From contig CALBGP010000029.1 of assembly GCA_937892845.1 (NCBI GenBank), positions 124,001 through 188,000 of the forward strand: a DNA stretch of 64,000 bases, in the 5' to 3' direction. The position numbers were made by a program, and so were the translations under genes. Every line of letters starts with the position of its first letter. Position 1 is the stretch's first letter. This stretch comes from an uncultured Eggerthellaceae bacterium (GTDB taxonomy: Bacteria; Actinomycetota; Coriobacteriia; Coriobacteriales; Eggerthellaceae). Shown piece after piece: positions 38,928 to 47,241 of the stretch. The notes below the pieces were generated by a model that saw only the letters and a program-made list of their open reading frames with translations, searched no databases and was not told the origin of the DNA.

Positions 38928-38945
38928 ATGGGCTTAATTCGCGGA

Positions 38946-40312
38946 CTATTCACCCGTCAGCTGAGCGTAGAGTTCGAACAGATGCGCCACAATGCGCTCC
39001 TCGTCACCGTTGAAATCCACTCCGTACGCGGCTTCCACCGCAGCATCAAGGGCCTTGTGGGCGGAAAGCAGATCGGCAGGCATCTTTTCGGGGTCGTACA
39101 GATCGGCAAGCGTTTTGTCGGGATGTGCCGCGCGGGCATCCAGCACGGCCTGCGCGCAGGATTCGATGCGGGCGCGAACCTCGGGCGAGACGGCCTCCTC
39201 CACAGGAACGCCAAGCGACTCCCGTGTGACACCTGGCCACGCGAAGTTGTTGTAGACCACCGTATTCGCGTAGCGATATCGCATCTCAAGGCGTCCAGCC
39301 ACGGCGCGCATCCATGCGTTATGAAATTGCGACATCATCACTCCGAACACATACAGCGAAGACGACGGAACGAAATAGAGCATGTTGCCCGGAATCATAC
39401 CGTTGTCGATAAATCCCATGGGGACGTAATCACGACGCTCCGATGAAACGGAGGGCACGCCGACATACACGTCTCCGGTCTCACGAATCTCATCAAAGCG
39501 CCATGGCGTTTCGGCCTTCTTGCGCGTCGCTTCCTTCGAAGACGCTAGACGCATCTCTTTCACAGCTGCAACACGATTGGCAACCTCTTCAACTTCAGAC
39601 CACTCCGCGACGTCCACATCAGGAAGCCAGATGCAATACCGAGGTTTACCCTTGATGAAGTCTTCGCCCATCGAAAATGGGCGAATCCACTTTTCAGCTT
39701 CGGGATTCCGCTGGATAAAACTCTCGATTTCTCTCTCGTCGAGAATCAGATTGCCGCCTTCGGTGGGCTTGCCGCCAGCGGCCATCCCCTCAACGCAGCA
39801 CAACGGATTTGTCCGCTTCGCGATGAACACGTTCGGAGCGGGCTGCAGATAACCGTTGATGTTCTCAACCGCACGGCCATGGCCTTCTCGATCAAAGAGC
39901 ATGCGCTCGTGCCTGCCCGCATACGAGAAACCGACAATGATCACATGAACATGCGCCTGGTCGTTCGCTTCGCTGTTCCACACGAAAGACTGCCATGCGA
40001 AGTCTATGCCAATGCCCTGCTCAAACAGCGGCCTCCACAACGGTTCAACCTGCTGACCTTGGCAGATGCTATTCGTGGACACGAACGCCGCACGTATACG
40101 AGTGTCGCGCATGTATTCGGCGGCCTTCTTGTACCAACACGCCACGTAGTCAACGGTCTTCACCTTGCCGAACAACAGCTCGCGGTCCTCTGACTGAGAC
40201 TTCGACAGGTTCGAATATCCCAAAAAGGGAGGGTTTCCCGACAGAAAAATAGACCCTTCCGCTACGCCGCCATCAGGCCGCGCGCTTCGAGAGAGAGAGA
40301 GAGAGAGAGAGA
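38946..40312 (-). pseudogene. C-terminal part of the phase-variable MmeI-like restriction-methylation gene (out of frame)
   Basis: About 450 codons after the (GA)12 repeat, carrying the catalytic methyltransferase motif IV (SGNPPFLGYSNLSKSQSE), STNSICQGQQ, and the target-recognition and C-terminal region ending GDEERIVAHLFELYAQLTGE. It is closely related to the same part of the intact enzyme at 53948-56743. It has no plausible start of its own; an upstream ATG in this frame overlaps the N-terminal part and is not preceded by a ribosome site. It becomes joined to the N-terminal part if the repeat gains one GA unit or loses two. See the repeat entry. Confidence 0.85.
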
Positions 40313-41847
40313 GCAGGGTCGACCGGAAGGACTTCGTTCCAGTCCATGCGCAGGGCATTGCCCTCGTGGATATTGCCGTTGCTCTTCAGAGGCAGGAAGT
40401 CGAACGAGCGCATCACGACCTCTTGCGTGGCCTCCATCATCTGCTCTTCGGCGATCCACAGCGCGGTCTTGGCAACGCTCACGGCGAAGTCATTGATTTC
40501 GATGCCGTAGAGCTGATCGATCGTGACTTCGATAGGCGTGGTCTCGTCGCCGAAGTCCATGCCCACCTGGTCGCCCTGCAGGTTTTCCAGCACGCGGTTT
40601 TCGAGTTTGCGCAGGCTCAGATAGCTCTCAGTCAGGAAGTTGCCGCTGCCGCACGCGGGATCGAAGATGCGCAGACTGCCAAGCTTGCGCTGGAAGGCCT
40701 TCAGCTTGAAGATGCGGTTCTTTTCGATTTTCTCGCCCTCAATTTCCGCAAGCTCGGCGCGCAAATCATCCAGAAACAGCGGATCTATGACCTTATGGAT
40801 ATTCTCGATACTGGTGTAGTGCATGCCGCCCGCACGACGCGTAGCGGGATTGAGCGTGCTTTCGAACGCGGCGCCGAAGATGGTGGGGCTGATGCCTGAC
40901 CAGTCGAATTTCTGCGACGCCTCAAGCAGCAAATCAAGGCGAATCTGCTCCGTGAACTGGGGGATCACGATGTCTTCATCCGCGAACAGGCCACCGTTCA
41001 CATACGGGAATGCCAGCAGATCGAGGTCCGCATACGGGTCGCGCTGGTTGGCGGTTCCACCGCTTCCATCCGGCGTGTCCAGCATGCGGAACAGATCCAT
41101 CAGCGCTGCGCGCATCTGCGCTGCCGGGTACTTCCGCAGGTAATCGAGCAGAGCGTCGCGCTTGTGCAGCAGGCCGGAATCTTCCGCGTACAGCAGGAAC
41201 ACCAGGCGCACGATGAGCACGTTCAGGCTGCGCTGCTCGCGCGGGTCGGTTGCCAGGTTGAGGTACTGCTGCGAGAGCTGGTCGTAGAGGCGGCCCACCA
41301 GCTCGCCCGCCTGAACGGAGAGCTCCTTTTCGCGCTCGATGCGCGAGGCGCCCTGATCCGTGAAAAACGCCAGCAGGCGCGACTGCTCCGGCAGCTCGGT
41401 CAGCGCGATGGAAACGTAGTCCTCCTGGTTTTCCTTCTCCTGATCGTAGATACGGAATTCGTCGAAGTTGCACGTGATGATCCAGCGCGGACGGACGGAG
41501 AACGGCAGATTGTCCGCGTACCATTTCGCCTGCTGGTAGGGCGTTTCCGCACCGGCCTTCTTGCTTCGCACGGACGCTTCGTCCAGGCCGATGCCGCGGC
41601 CCTTCATCTCTATCAGAATGCCGCGGTCCTCGTAGAAGACGTCTATCTTACGGCCCTTGACCTTGCGCTCGAACTCCAGCACGCGCGTGGCGCCGGGGAT
41701 GCCCAGCACGTCCTCCAAAAGCTCGATCCAAAACGAACGGGAATGCTCCTCTTCAACGCAGGGCAGAGCAGACCAACGTTCAACAAACGCCTTTGCAGCG
41801 CGCTTGCGATCGGCAAGGGCCATAGAGGAAGACTGAGCGGGCGCCAT
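40273..41847 (-). CDS. N-terminal part of an MmeI-like type IIG restriction-methylation enzyme, truncated by a dinucleotide repeat
   Basis: 524 residues as read. The N-terminal PD-(D/E)XK nuclease domain keeps D69 and the E80-M-K82 triad (RKIDVFYEDRGILIEMKG). A helical connector follows, then the S-adenosylmethionine motif I FDPACGSGNF (395-404), GIEINDFAVSVAKTALW, and FLPLKSNGNIHEGNALRMDW. It then runs into LSLSLSLS encoded by the repeat and stops. GGAGGTGA lies eight bases before ATG 41847; codons upstream of this are not family-like. Lacking motif IV, this product should not methylate DNA. Restored, the protein would be 965 or 967 residues, close to its 931-residue paralogue. Confidence 0.88.
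   Translation of the reverse strand: MAPAQSSSMALADRKRAAKAFVERWSALPCVEEEHSRSFWIELLEDVLGIPGATRVLEFERKVKGRKIDVFYEDRGILIEMKGRGIGLDEASVRSKKAGAETPYQQAKWYADNLPFSVRPRWIITCNFDEFRIYDQEKENQEDYVSIALTELPEQSRLLAFFTDQGASRIEREKELSVQAGELVGRLYDQLSQQYLNLATDPREQRSLNVLIVRLVFLLYAEDSGLLHKRDALLDYLRKYPAAQMRAALMDLFRMLDTPDGSGGTANQRDPYADLDLLAFPYVNGGLFADEDIVIPQFTEQIRLDLLLEASQKFDWSGISPTIFGAAFESTLNPATRRAGGMHYTSIENIHKVIDPLFLDDLRAELAEIEGEKIEKNRIFKLKAFQRKLGSLRIFDPACGSGNFLTESYLSLRKLENRVLENLQGDQVGMDFGDETTPIEVTIDQLYGIEINDFAVSVAKTALWIAEEQMMEATQEVVMRSFDFLPLKSNGNIHEGNALRMDWNEVLPVDPALSLSLSLSKRAA
40289..40312 (-). repeat. (GA)12 simple sequence repeat: candidate phase-variation switch
   Basis: Twelve GA units (CT on the coding strand) inside the MmeI-like gene. 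From ATG 41847 to the distal stop at 38946 is 2902 bases, one more than a multiple of three. One extra unit (13) or two fewer (10) restores one frame; 11 or 12 units leave it split. The repeat encodes Leu-Ser repeats in a linker just before the NPPF motif. Confidence 0.93.
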
Positions 41848-41977
41848 AGGCGCATCACCTCCGAAATGCGAAATGAGATTCGGAAACGGGTGCCCGCTTG
41901 CGCAAGCATTGCACCGATCGCGCACAGGGGCACCCGAAAAGTTCGACCACCGCATTCTAACAGGTTGCCAGCATGCC

Positions 41978-42029
41978 TCAAAAAGTGCAGATTTCCCCTT
42001 TTTCGCCATTTCAAAAAGTGCGGATTTCC
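41978..42029. repeat. Two 19-base direct repeats, 33 bases apart
   Basis: TCAAAAAGTGCNGATTTCC at 41978-41996 and 42011-42029, one mismatch. Arrangement and AT content resemble the repeats upstream of the DUF4143 ATPase genes in this window, but no such gene follows, so this may be what remains of one. Confidence 0.7.
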
Positions 42030-42159
42030 GGAAAGGTCATCAAATTGCGCAGGGAGCTCAGAGCGGCTGACCGCCGTCGCGCATGGCAGCAGCAAACGTG
42101 GTTCATCGAGGACGCATCCCACAAGCTTAAAACGGAGCCGGCGGGCGCAATCGAAACGC

Positions 42160-42191
42160 TTGGGCCCCCGCAACGAAACGCGGGGGCCCAA
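42160..42191 (-). terminator. Terminator of the flavin oxidoreductase gene
   Basis: A perfect 12-base stem TTGGGCCCCCGC/GCGGGGGCCCAA with an eight-base loop, 83 bases past the leftward stop. It has no T-run, so it may be partly Rho-dependent or a processing end. Confidence 0.6.
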
Positions 42192-42273
42192 CGGCTAGAG
42201 GTTGAACTGCTATGGAGCCGAACGATTCCGTCTTGGCTGCCTACAGTTCAACAGACCTCACCGGCGGCATAAG

Positions 42274-44508
42274 TTAGAGGCTTCGGGCTGCTAGATTCGC
42301 CGACGAGATCGCTTCTGCAATGTTGAACGGATCAGCGCAATCGCCCACTGCAATCGCCTGGATGCCCGAAAGACCGTCAATCAACGCCGTGTTCGGCAGC
42401 ATGTCGCGCATATCGACAACGGCATCGCATGGAACAACCACCTCGACACCCGCCTCGCTCAGCAGCGTCAACTCACCATCCCCAACTTCCTTGACCTCGG
42501 CTGAGGGCCAGATACGAGTGCCGCGCGCATTGATGGCAGTCTCTACGAAATTGCGCATATTAACGGAATGCCCCTTCTCGAAGGCATCGAGCGGATCGGG
42601 CGTGACGATTGTCACGTCCTTGCCGAGCGAGAGCAAATAGACCGCCACGTCAACTGACTGGCAATTGCTGCCCAGCACGACCACGTGGTCACCCATTTCG
42701 GCACCGACAACTTCGCCGAACGTAAGCACCTGCGTACCATCCGTCGATGAGAACTCCGGCTCTTGCCTCAAACCGCCGACCGCAAGAATAACGACATCAG
42801 GCTTTTCCGATTCGATGAACGCACGGTCGACCTCTTGGTCCGTTACCACGGTCACACCGTTAAGCTCCTGAGAGCGAGAAAGGTAGGTGCACAGTCGATC
42901 GAGGTTCTCGTGCGGCCCCTTAATACCTTCGGCCGACGGAAGCAGACCTCCCAAAGCGCTCTTTTTCTCATAGAGAGTCACCGAGCATCCGCGCTTCGCC
43001 GCTATGCGAGCCGCCTCCATGCCAGCGGGACCGCCGCCGACAACCATAACGTTCTTGCTTCCCTCGATGGGCGCCGGCTCATATCCCTCGGGCATATCTT
43101 CGCCGTAAGCGCGCCAATTCGCCGCATTCACACGGCAGTGTTCGAGAAGCTTCCCATCCTTATCGGCATCGTAGAAGCAATGCAGGCAGCGTGTGCACGG
43201 AGCAATTTCGTCGATGCGCCCTTCGCGCAGCTTGTTCACATACTCAGGATCGACGCAAAGAGGCCGATTCATTACGAGGAAGTCGAGCTTGCCCTCGGAA
43301 AGCGCTTCCTCAAAGTAGTCAGGGGCCTGCGCCGGGTCCATATACGTTGCCGCACCTACGGGAATCGACACGGCGCTCTTGATCTCGCCAGCAACATCGA
43401 TCATGATGCCGCATCCCGAATGGTTCGCCCGCAGTTTCCCTTGGAAGTGACGCGAGAAATCGAAGCGATTGCCGAATCCGTTCGACCCTTCAAGACCCCG
43501 AACGGCGAAGTACAGTTCGCTGGCGAACTGTGCGATATGCTGCCCGCAGGGTCCGAGACGAACGTGGAGGCTGTCGGCTCCGGCCTGTTCAAGAATCTGG
43601 GCGATTGCCTTCGTCTCCTCAATCGACGTGTACAGGGAGTCGGCCCCGAGAGACACATCATTCGCCTCGATGCCGTTGATCAGCACCTGCACGATGAAGT
43701 CCTTGCCACATGCCTCCTTGACGCCCTTGATCACCTCAACGGCGAATCGCGTGCGGTTTTCGAGCGACTGGGCGCCGTACTCGTCGGTGCGATCGTTGCG
43801 AGCGCGGGACAAGAACGATTGGCCGACGTTGTTCGCTGCAAAATTCAACTCGAACGCATCGAAGCCATCGTCATGCAGCCGCTTGGCAATTCCGATGATC
43901 ACCTGCTCCCATTCGCGGACCTCATCGGTTGAATACTTTCCGATGAAGTTCTCGGTGAAGTCGAGCGGCCCGATGGGCGATCCCATCGTGTCGAACTGGT
44001 AGCCCACGTAAGCGCCTGCCGCATGAAGCGTATCCAGCAGCCCCTTCACATCGTAGAGGGCATAGTCCTGCTTGAGCGGGCTGGCCGTGAAATCCCAAAT
44101 GTTGGCAAAGTCCTCGATCCAAATCATCTCTACGCCGCCGTTGGCCATGCGGGCGTAGTAGTTGATGTACTCATCCGGATCGTTCTTCATGAATGCCAGC
44201 TGGAATGCCGCCGATTTCACCATGCGATGATGCAACGTGATCGGACCGAGCTGCCAATCGGAGAACAGCGTCGTTTTGCTGAAATCGTCAATGGAGTTGG
44301 AAGTGTAATCGTAGTCTTGGGGATTGAGCTCCGAAACGACAGCGGATGACGAGCCCTTACCCGATTCGGCGCCGGCACCGTTTTCCGACGACGAATTCGT
44401 CTGGGGCGTCCCCCCGCATCCTCCCAACGCGAGCGCGCCGGCGCCGACTGCGCCAACGGCCAACCCCTGCAAGAAATTCCTTCGAGATATCCCTGTCTTC
44501 TCTGCCAT
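42274..44508 (-). CDS. Tat-exported NADH:flavin oxidoreductase (2,4-dienoyl-CoA reductase/BaiCD-like)
   Basis: 744 residues. The twin-arginine signal is SRRNFLQG (8-15), with Cys31 in a lipobox-like GGCGG. An OYE-type TIM barrel follows (TTLFSDWQLGPITLHHRMVK, GFDAFELNFAANNVGQSF, GADSLHVRLG), then a 4Fe-4S cluster site APCTRCLHCF with a further Cys twelve residues on, and an FAD/NADH-binding domain with VVGGGPAGMEAARIAAKRG. The layout is that of 2,4-dienoyl-CoA reductase and bile-acid BaiCD/BaiH enzymes, but the Tat signal makes an exported version, so the substrate is unlikely to be a CoA ester. AAGGGGAACCC precedes the ATG. Divergent from a LysR gene. Confidence 0.9.
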   Translation of the reverse strand: MAEKTGISRRNFLQGLAVGAVGAGALALGGCGGTPQTNSSSENGAGAESGKGSSSAVVSELNPQDYDYTSNSIDDFSKTTLFSDWQLGPITLHHRMVKSAAFQLAFMKNDPDEYINYYARMANGGVEMIWIEDFANIWDFTASPLKQDYALYDVKGLLDTLHAAGAYVGYQFDTMGSPIGPLDFTENFIGKYSTDEVREWEQVIIGIAKRLHDDGFDAFELNFAANNVGQSFLSRARNDRTDEYGAQSLENRTRFAVEVIKGVKEACGKDFIVQVLINGIEANDVSLGADSLYTSIEETKAIAQILEQAGADSLHVRLGPCGQHIAQFASELYFAVRGLEGSNGFGNRFDFSRHFQGKLRANHSGCGIMIDVAGEIKSAVSIPVGAATYMDPAQAPDYFEEALSEGKLDFLVMNRPLCVDPEYVNKLREGRIDEIAPCTRCLHCFYDADKDGKLLEHCRVNAANWRAYGEDMPEGYEPAPIEGSKNVMVVGGGPAGMEAARIAAKRGCSVTLYEKKSALGGLLPSAEGIKGPHENLDRLCTYLSRSQELNGVTVVTDQEVDRAFIESEKPDVVILAVGGLRQEPEFSSTDGTQVLTFGEVVGAEMGDHVVVLGSNCQSVDVAVYLLSLGKDVTIVTPDPLDAFEKGHSVNMRNFVETAINARGTRIWPSAEVKEVGDGELTLLSEAGVEVVVPCDAVVDMRDMLPNTALIDGLSGIQAIAVGDCADPFNIAEAISSANLAARSL

Positions 44509-44700
44509 GGGTTCCCCTTTCGATACCGTGTCCCCACGGATTCCCTCGATCGACCCTCGCGGTGCCTCCCATCTGCATCCGCGTGATCATCAACTATGGA
44601 ACCACGGCGCGAAATCCCGGAGAAGAAACGATTCCTGGCAGCCCCGCAATGCTTGCTTTCGCCCAATGCGCAAGCCGACGTCGGGCGAAAACCTCCTTGC

Positions 44701-44706
44701 TATAAT
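44701..44706 (+). promoter_or_regulatory. -10 element for the LysR gene
   Basis: TATAAT, 50 bases before the LysR start, in the 247-base divergent space. No convincing -35. Confidence 0.45.
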
Positions 44707-44755
44707 TGATCATGCATCAGGGGGAATGCAGCGCACGACGATTCGAGGGGACCCG

Positions 44756-45646
44756 ATGGACATACGCAGCCTTCAGTGTTTCCGGCTGGCATACGAAACG
44801 AAAACCGTGGGCAAAGCGGCAAAGCGCGCCTATCTCACCAGGCAAGGCCTCAGCCAAATACTAAGAGGCTTGGAAACGGAGCTTAAGCAGGATCTGTTCA
44901 TCCGCAATCCGCAGGGACTCGAGCCGACCGAGCTCGCCGACGAAATCTACCCCAAAGCGGTTGAGCTGCTCAATACCTACGAAGATATCCAGGCGCTCTG
45001 CAATGCAACGGCGAAAACGAAGGAAACGGTACGGCTTTGCGTCGCATACGGCGTCCTCGTATCCATACCGTTCGACGAACTTGTAGAAGAATTCTACGGG
45101 GAGCACCCGCTCATCCAACTTGAAATCGACGCAATCGAGCCGTCGCTGGCCGAGCAATGCGTCGTCGAAGGGAAAGAGGATATCGCGCTCATCGTCGGGC
45201 CGATAGCGAATCCGCAGGTCACCTGCACTTCCCTTGCACGGGTCTCGCTGTTCGCCGCCGTCCATGAGTCGCTCCTTGCCCAAGAGGAAACCCGCTCGAT
45301 CCAAAGCCTCCGAGGCCTCACCTGGTTCGGACTATCGAAGGATTTTCCCCTCGATTCCGCGCTCATCAGGATGTCCGAGGAGCACGACCTCGACCTGAGA
45401 ATGTCTTTCGATTGGCACGATTACCATCTCATCCTCGATCAGGTAGTGCGACGCAAGGGGGCGTGCGTCGTGCCCGAACATCGCATCAGCCGATTCTGTC
45501 AAGACGGCATCGTAGCCATTCCGCTCGAAGGCCCCGAATTCACATGGGAAATCGCCGCCCTAACGCACAGCGCGCTCCCGCTGTCGCGAAGTGCCCAAAC
45601 CGTGTTCGATTGGTTTGCCGCACGGTTGGCCCGTTTAGACGCCTGA
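44756..45646 (+). CDS. LysR-family transcriptional regulator
   Basis: 296 residues. HTH: MDIRSLQCFRLAYETKTVGK, then AAKRAYLTRQGLSQILRGLE and LFIRNPQGLEPTELADEI. The effector domain follows from about residue 90 (VRLCVAYGVLVSIPFDELVE). GAGGGG precedes ATG 44756. The divergent position makes the Tat-exported flavin oxidoreductase its most likely target. Confidence 0.92.
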   Translation: MDIRSLQCFRLAYETKTVGKAAKRAYLTRQGLSQILRGLETELKQDLFIRNPQGLEPTELADEIYPKAVELLNTYEDIQALCNATAKTKETVRLCVAYGVLVSIPFDELVEEFYGEHPLIQLEIDAIEPSLAEQCVVEGKEDIALIVGPIANPQVTCTSLARVSLFAAVHESLLAQEETRSIQSLRGLTWFGLSKDFPLDSALIRMSEEHDLDLRMSFDWHDYHLILDQVVRRKGACVVPEHRISRFCQDGIVAIPLEGPEFTWEIAALTHSALPLSRSAQTVFDWFAARLARLDA

Positions 45647-46172
45647 AGCGCCGCCCTGCCCAAAACACGGAGCCCTCGCGGCCACGGCGGAAACGTCCGC
45701 CCGCAGCACTTTCTTCGGTTTCGCGGCCAAATATGAATCAAGTGCGGTCTGATCGCAGCAAAATCCAGCGCATAATGCAGCGAAGCCGGGCGAATCTCCC
45801 GGAAGATACAAACAGTCATGCGCGTGACCAGGTATTATGCAAGGCACACAACATCACACTTCGAATAATCCCAAGCAGAGGCGCCGCATTTGATTCACGG
45901 ATGGCCACGAAAGTGTTTTTTCTGCAGGCGACGCCCTCCCTGAGAGCGTAAGAGGATGCGGCGAGGAGCAAGCACGCATCCGACCAAAGCTCGGAAGACG
46001 CAAAACCGAAGTTTTTCGGGTCGGCATTCTGCCGCTGAAAACACGGCGAAAGCATATGCCCAGGTCATGGGCATGCGGTAAGGCGGCCATGCAACCGTAA
46101 AGCAAGCCTGGCTCCGAAACGCCCTCCATAGCACCCGAAAGACTTCGGTTTTGAGACCATTTTCAGCCTCGG

Positions 46173-46240
46173 GCGTCGGGGCGGCCGGGTGCGGCGCCAG
46201 GCGTCGGGGCGGCCGGGTGCGGCGCCAGGCGTCGGGGCGG
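46173..46240. repeat. 28-base tandem repeat, 2.4 units
   Basis: Units 46173-46200 and 46201-46228 are identical; 46229-46240 starts a third. The unit is GC-rich and unrelated in sequence to the 28-base repeat at 6639. Confidence 0.9.
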
Positions 46241-46274
46241 AAACGCCCGCCCGCAACACCCAGCGACTCGCAAG

Positions 46275-46303
46275 CTGACGCTTCCCGCCAGCCGCGTTAC
46301 AAT
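46275..46303 (+). promoter_or_regulatory. Promoter giving a probably leaderless DMT mRNA
   Basis: CTGACG (46275-46280), a 17-base spacer, TACAAT (46298-46303). The expected start point, six to nine bases on, falls at or next to the ATG at 46312, and no Shine-Dalgarno is present, so the transcript is likely leaderless. Confidence 0.55.
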
Positions 46304-46311
46304 ACGGCTCT

Positions 46312-47226
46312 ATGGCAATGCTTCGACATATCACCCTGCCCCCGTGGACCTACAAGGCCATGCTGCTGCTTGCGGCCGCCATCTGGGGAATGGGCACCGT
46401 GGTGATCAAAGACACCGTCGATGCGTTCCCGCCGGCATGGCTGGTCGCCATCCGGTTTTTCAGCGCCGGCCTGATCTTGGGCATCATCCTTCTGCCGCGT
46501 CTGATCCGCTCCTTCGACGCCTCGCATTGGGCGACAGGCGCCTTCTTGGGGATGCTGCTGTTTTTCGCCTACTGCCTGAACACCACCGGGCTCACCGACA
46601 CCACCGCCTCGAAAAGCTCATTTCTGACGGGCACCTACTGCGTCTTCGTCCCATTCATCTCGTGGGCCATCTCGCGCCAGCGCCCCACGCGCTTCAACCT
46701 GGCCGCCGCAGCGCTGTGCATTGCCGGCATCTGGTTCGTATCGCAGCAGAACGCGGACGAAGGGTTCGCCCTGGGATTCGGCGACGCCATCACGCTGCTC
46801 TCGTCTCTCTTTCTTGCGCTGCATCTGGCATTCGTCGCGAAATTCGCCGACGGGCGGGACATGGCGGCTCTCACGGCCATCCAGTTCCTGGTCTGCGGAA
46901 TCCTGGCAGGCATCTGGGCGGCCGCAACCGAAGCACCGCCCACCCCGGAGATGTTCACGCCCGGAACCATCTCCAACATCGCCTACCTGGTCTTGTTCGG
47001 ATCCTGCGCCGCACTGCTGCTGCAAAACATCGGCCTCACATGCGTGGCGGCCGCCCCGGGATCGCTTCTGCTTGCCACTGAAAGCGTTTTCGGCGTCCTC
47101 TTCAGCATCCTGCTTCTGGGCGATGTCATGACCGGACGCCTTCTCCTGGGCTTCGCCCTGATCGCGTGCGGCATCGTGGTAAGCGAAGCCCTGCCGCAGC
47201 TGTCACGCCGCACACCCCGCACCTGA
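46312..47226 (+). CDS. DMT-superfamily (EamA) transporter 1
   Basis: 304 residues, ten hydrophobic helices in two EamA repeats (LLLAAAIWGMGTVVIKDTVD at the start; LLATESVFGVLFSILLLGDV near the end). Drug/metabolite transporters export small molecules such as amino acids or nucleosides. A second, clearly paralogous transporter starts 15 bases after the stop (both have DAxPPAW, LTDT/ITDT and FLTxTYCVxVPF segments). No ribosome site is seen; a second ATG lies two codons in. The substrate is unknown. Confidence 0.9.
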   Translation: MAMLRHITLPPWTYKAMLLLAAAIWGMGTVVIKDTVDAFPPAWLVAIRFFSAGLILGIILLPRLIRSFDASHWATGAFLGMLLFFAYCLNTTGLTDTTASKSSFLTGTYCVFVPFISWAISRQRPTRFNLAAAALCIAGIWFVSQQNADEGFALGFGDAITLLSSLFLALHLAFVAKFADGRDMAALTAIQFLVCGILAGIWAAATEAPPTPEMFTPGTISNIAYLVLFGSCAALLLQNIGLTCVAAAPGSLLLATESVFGVLFSILLLGDVMTGRLLLGFALIACGIVVSEALPQLSRRTPRT

Positions 47227-47241
47227 AAGGAGCTGCCGAGC

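Larger units (their letters stand above)
45647..46311. other. 665-base non-coding space with diverged GGCCA motifs and a 28-base tandem repeat
   Basis: No frame here looks like a real protein. A GGCCA-core motif occurs at about 45722 (plus) and again at about 45905 (minus, reading GGCCATCCGTGAATCAAATG). A stem around GCATATGCCCA/TGGGCATG lies near 46055. Two and a half 28-base GC-rich units occupy 46173-46240. A promoter for the DMT gene sits at the right end. Confidence 0.65.

Noticed and set aside
40273..40358. Programmed ribosomal frameshift joining the two MmeI-like parts
   Set aside because: No slippery heptamer or downstream pseudoknot is seen, while the dinucleotide repeat gives a simpler reason for the frame change.
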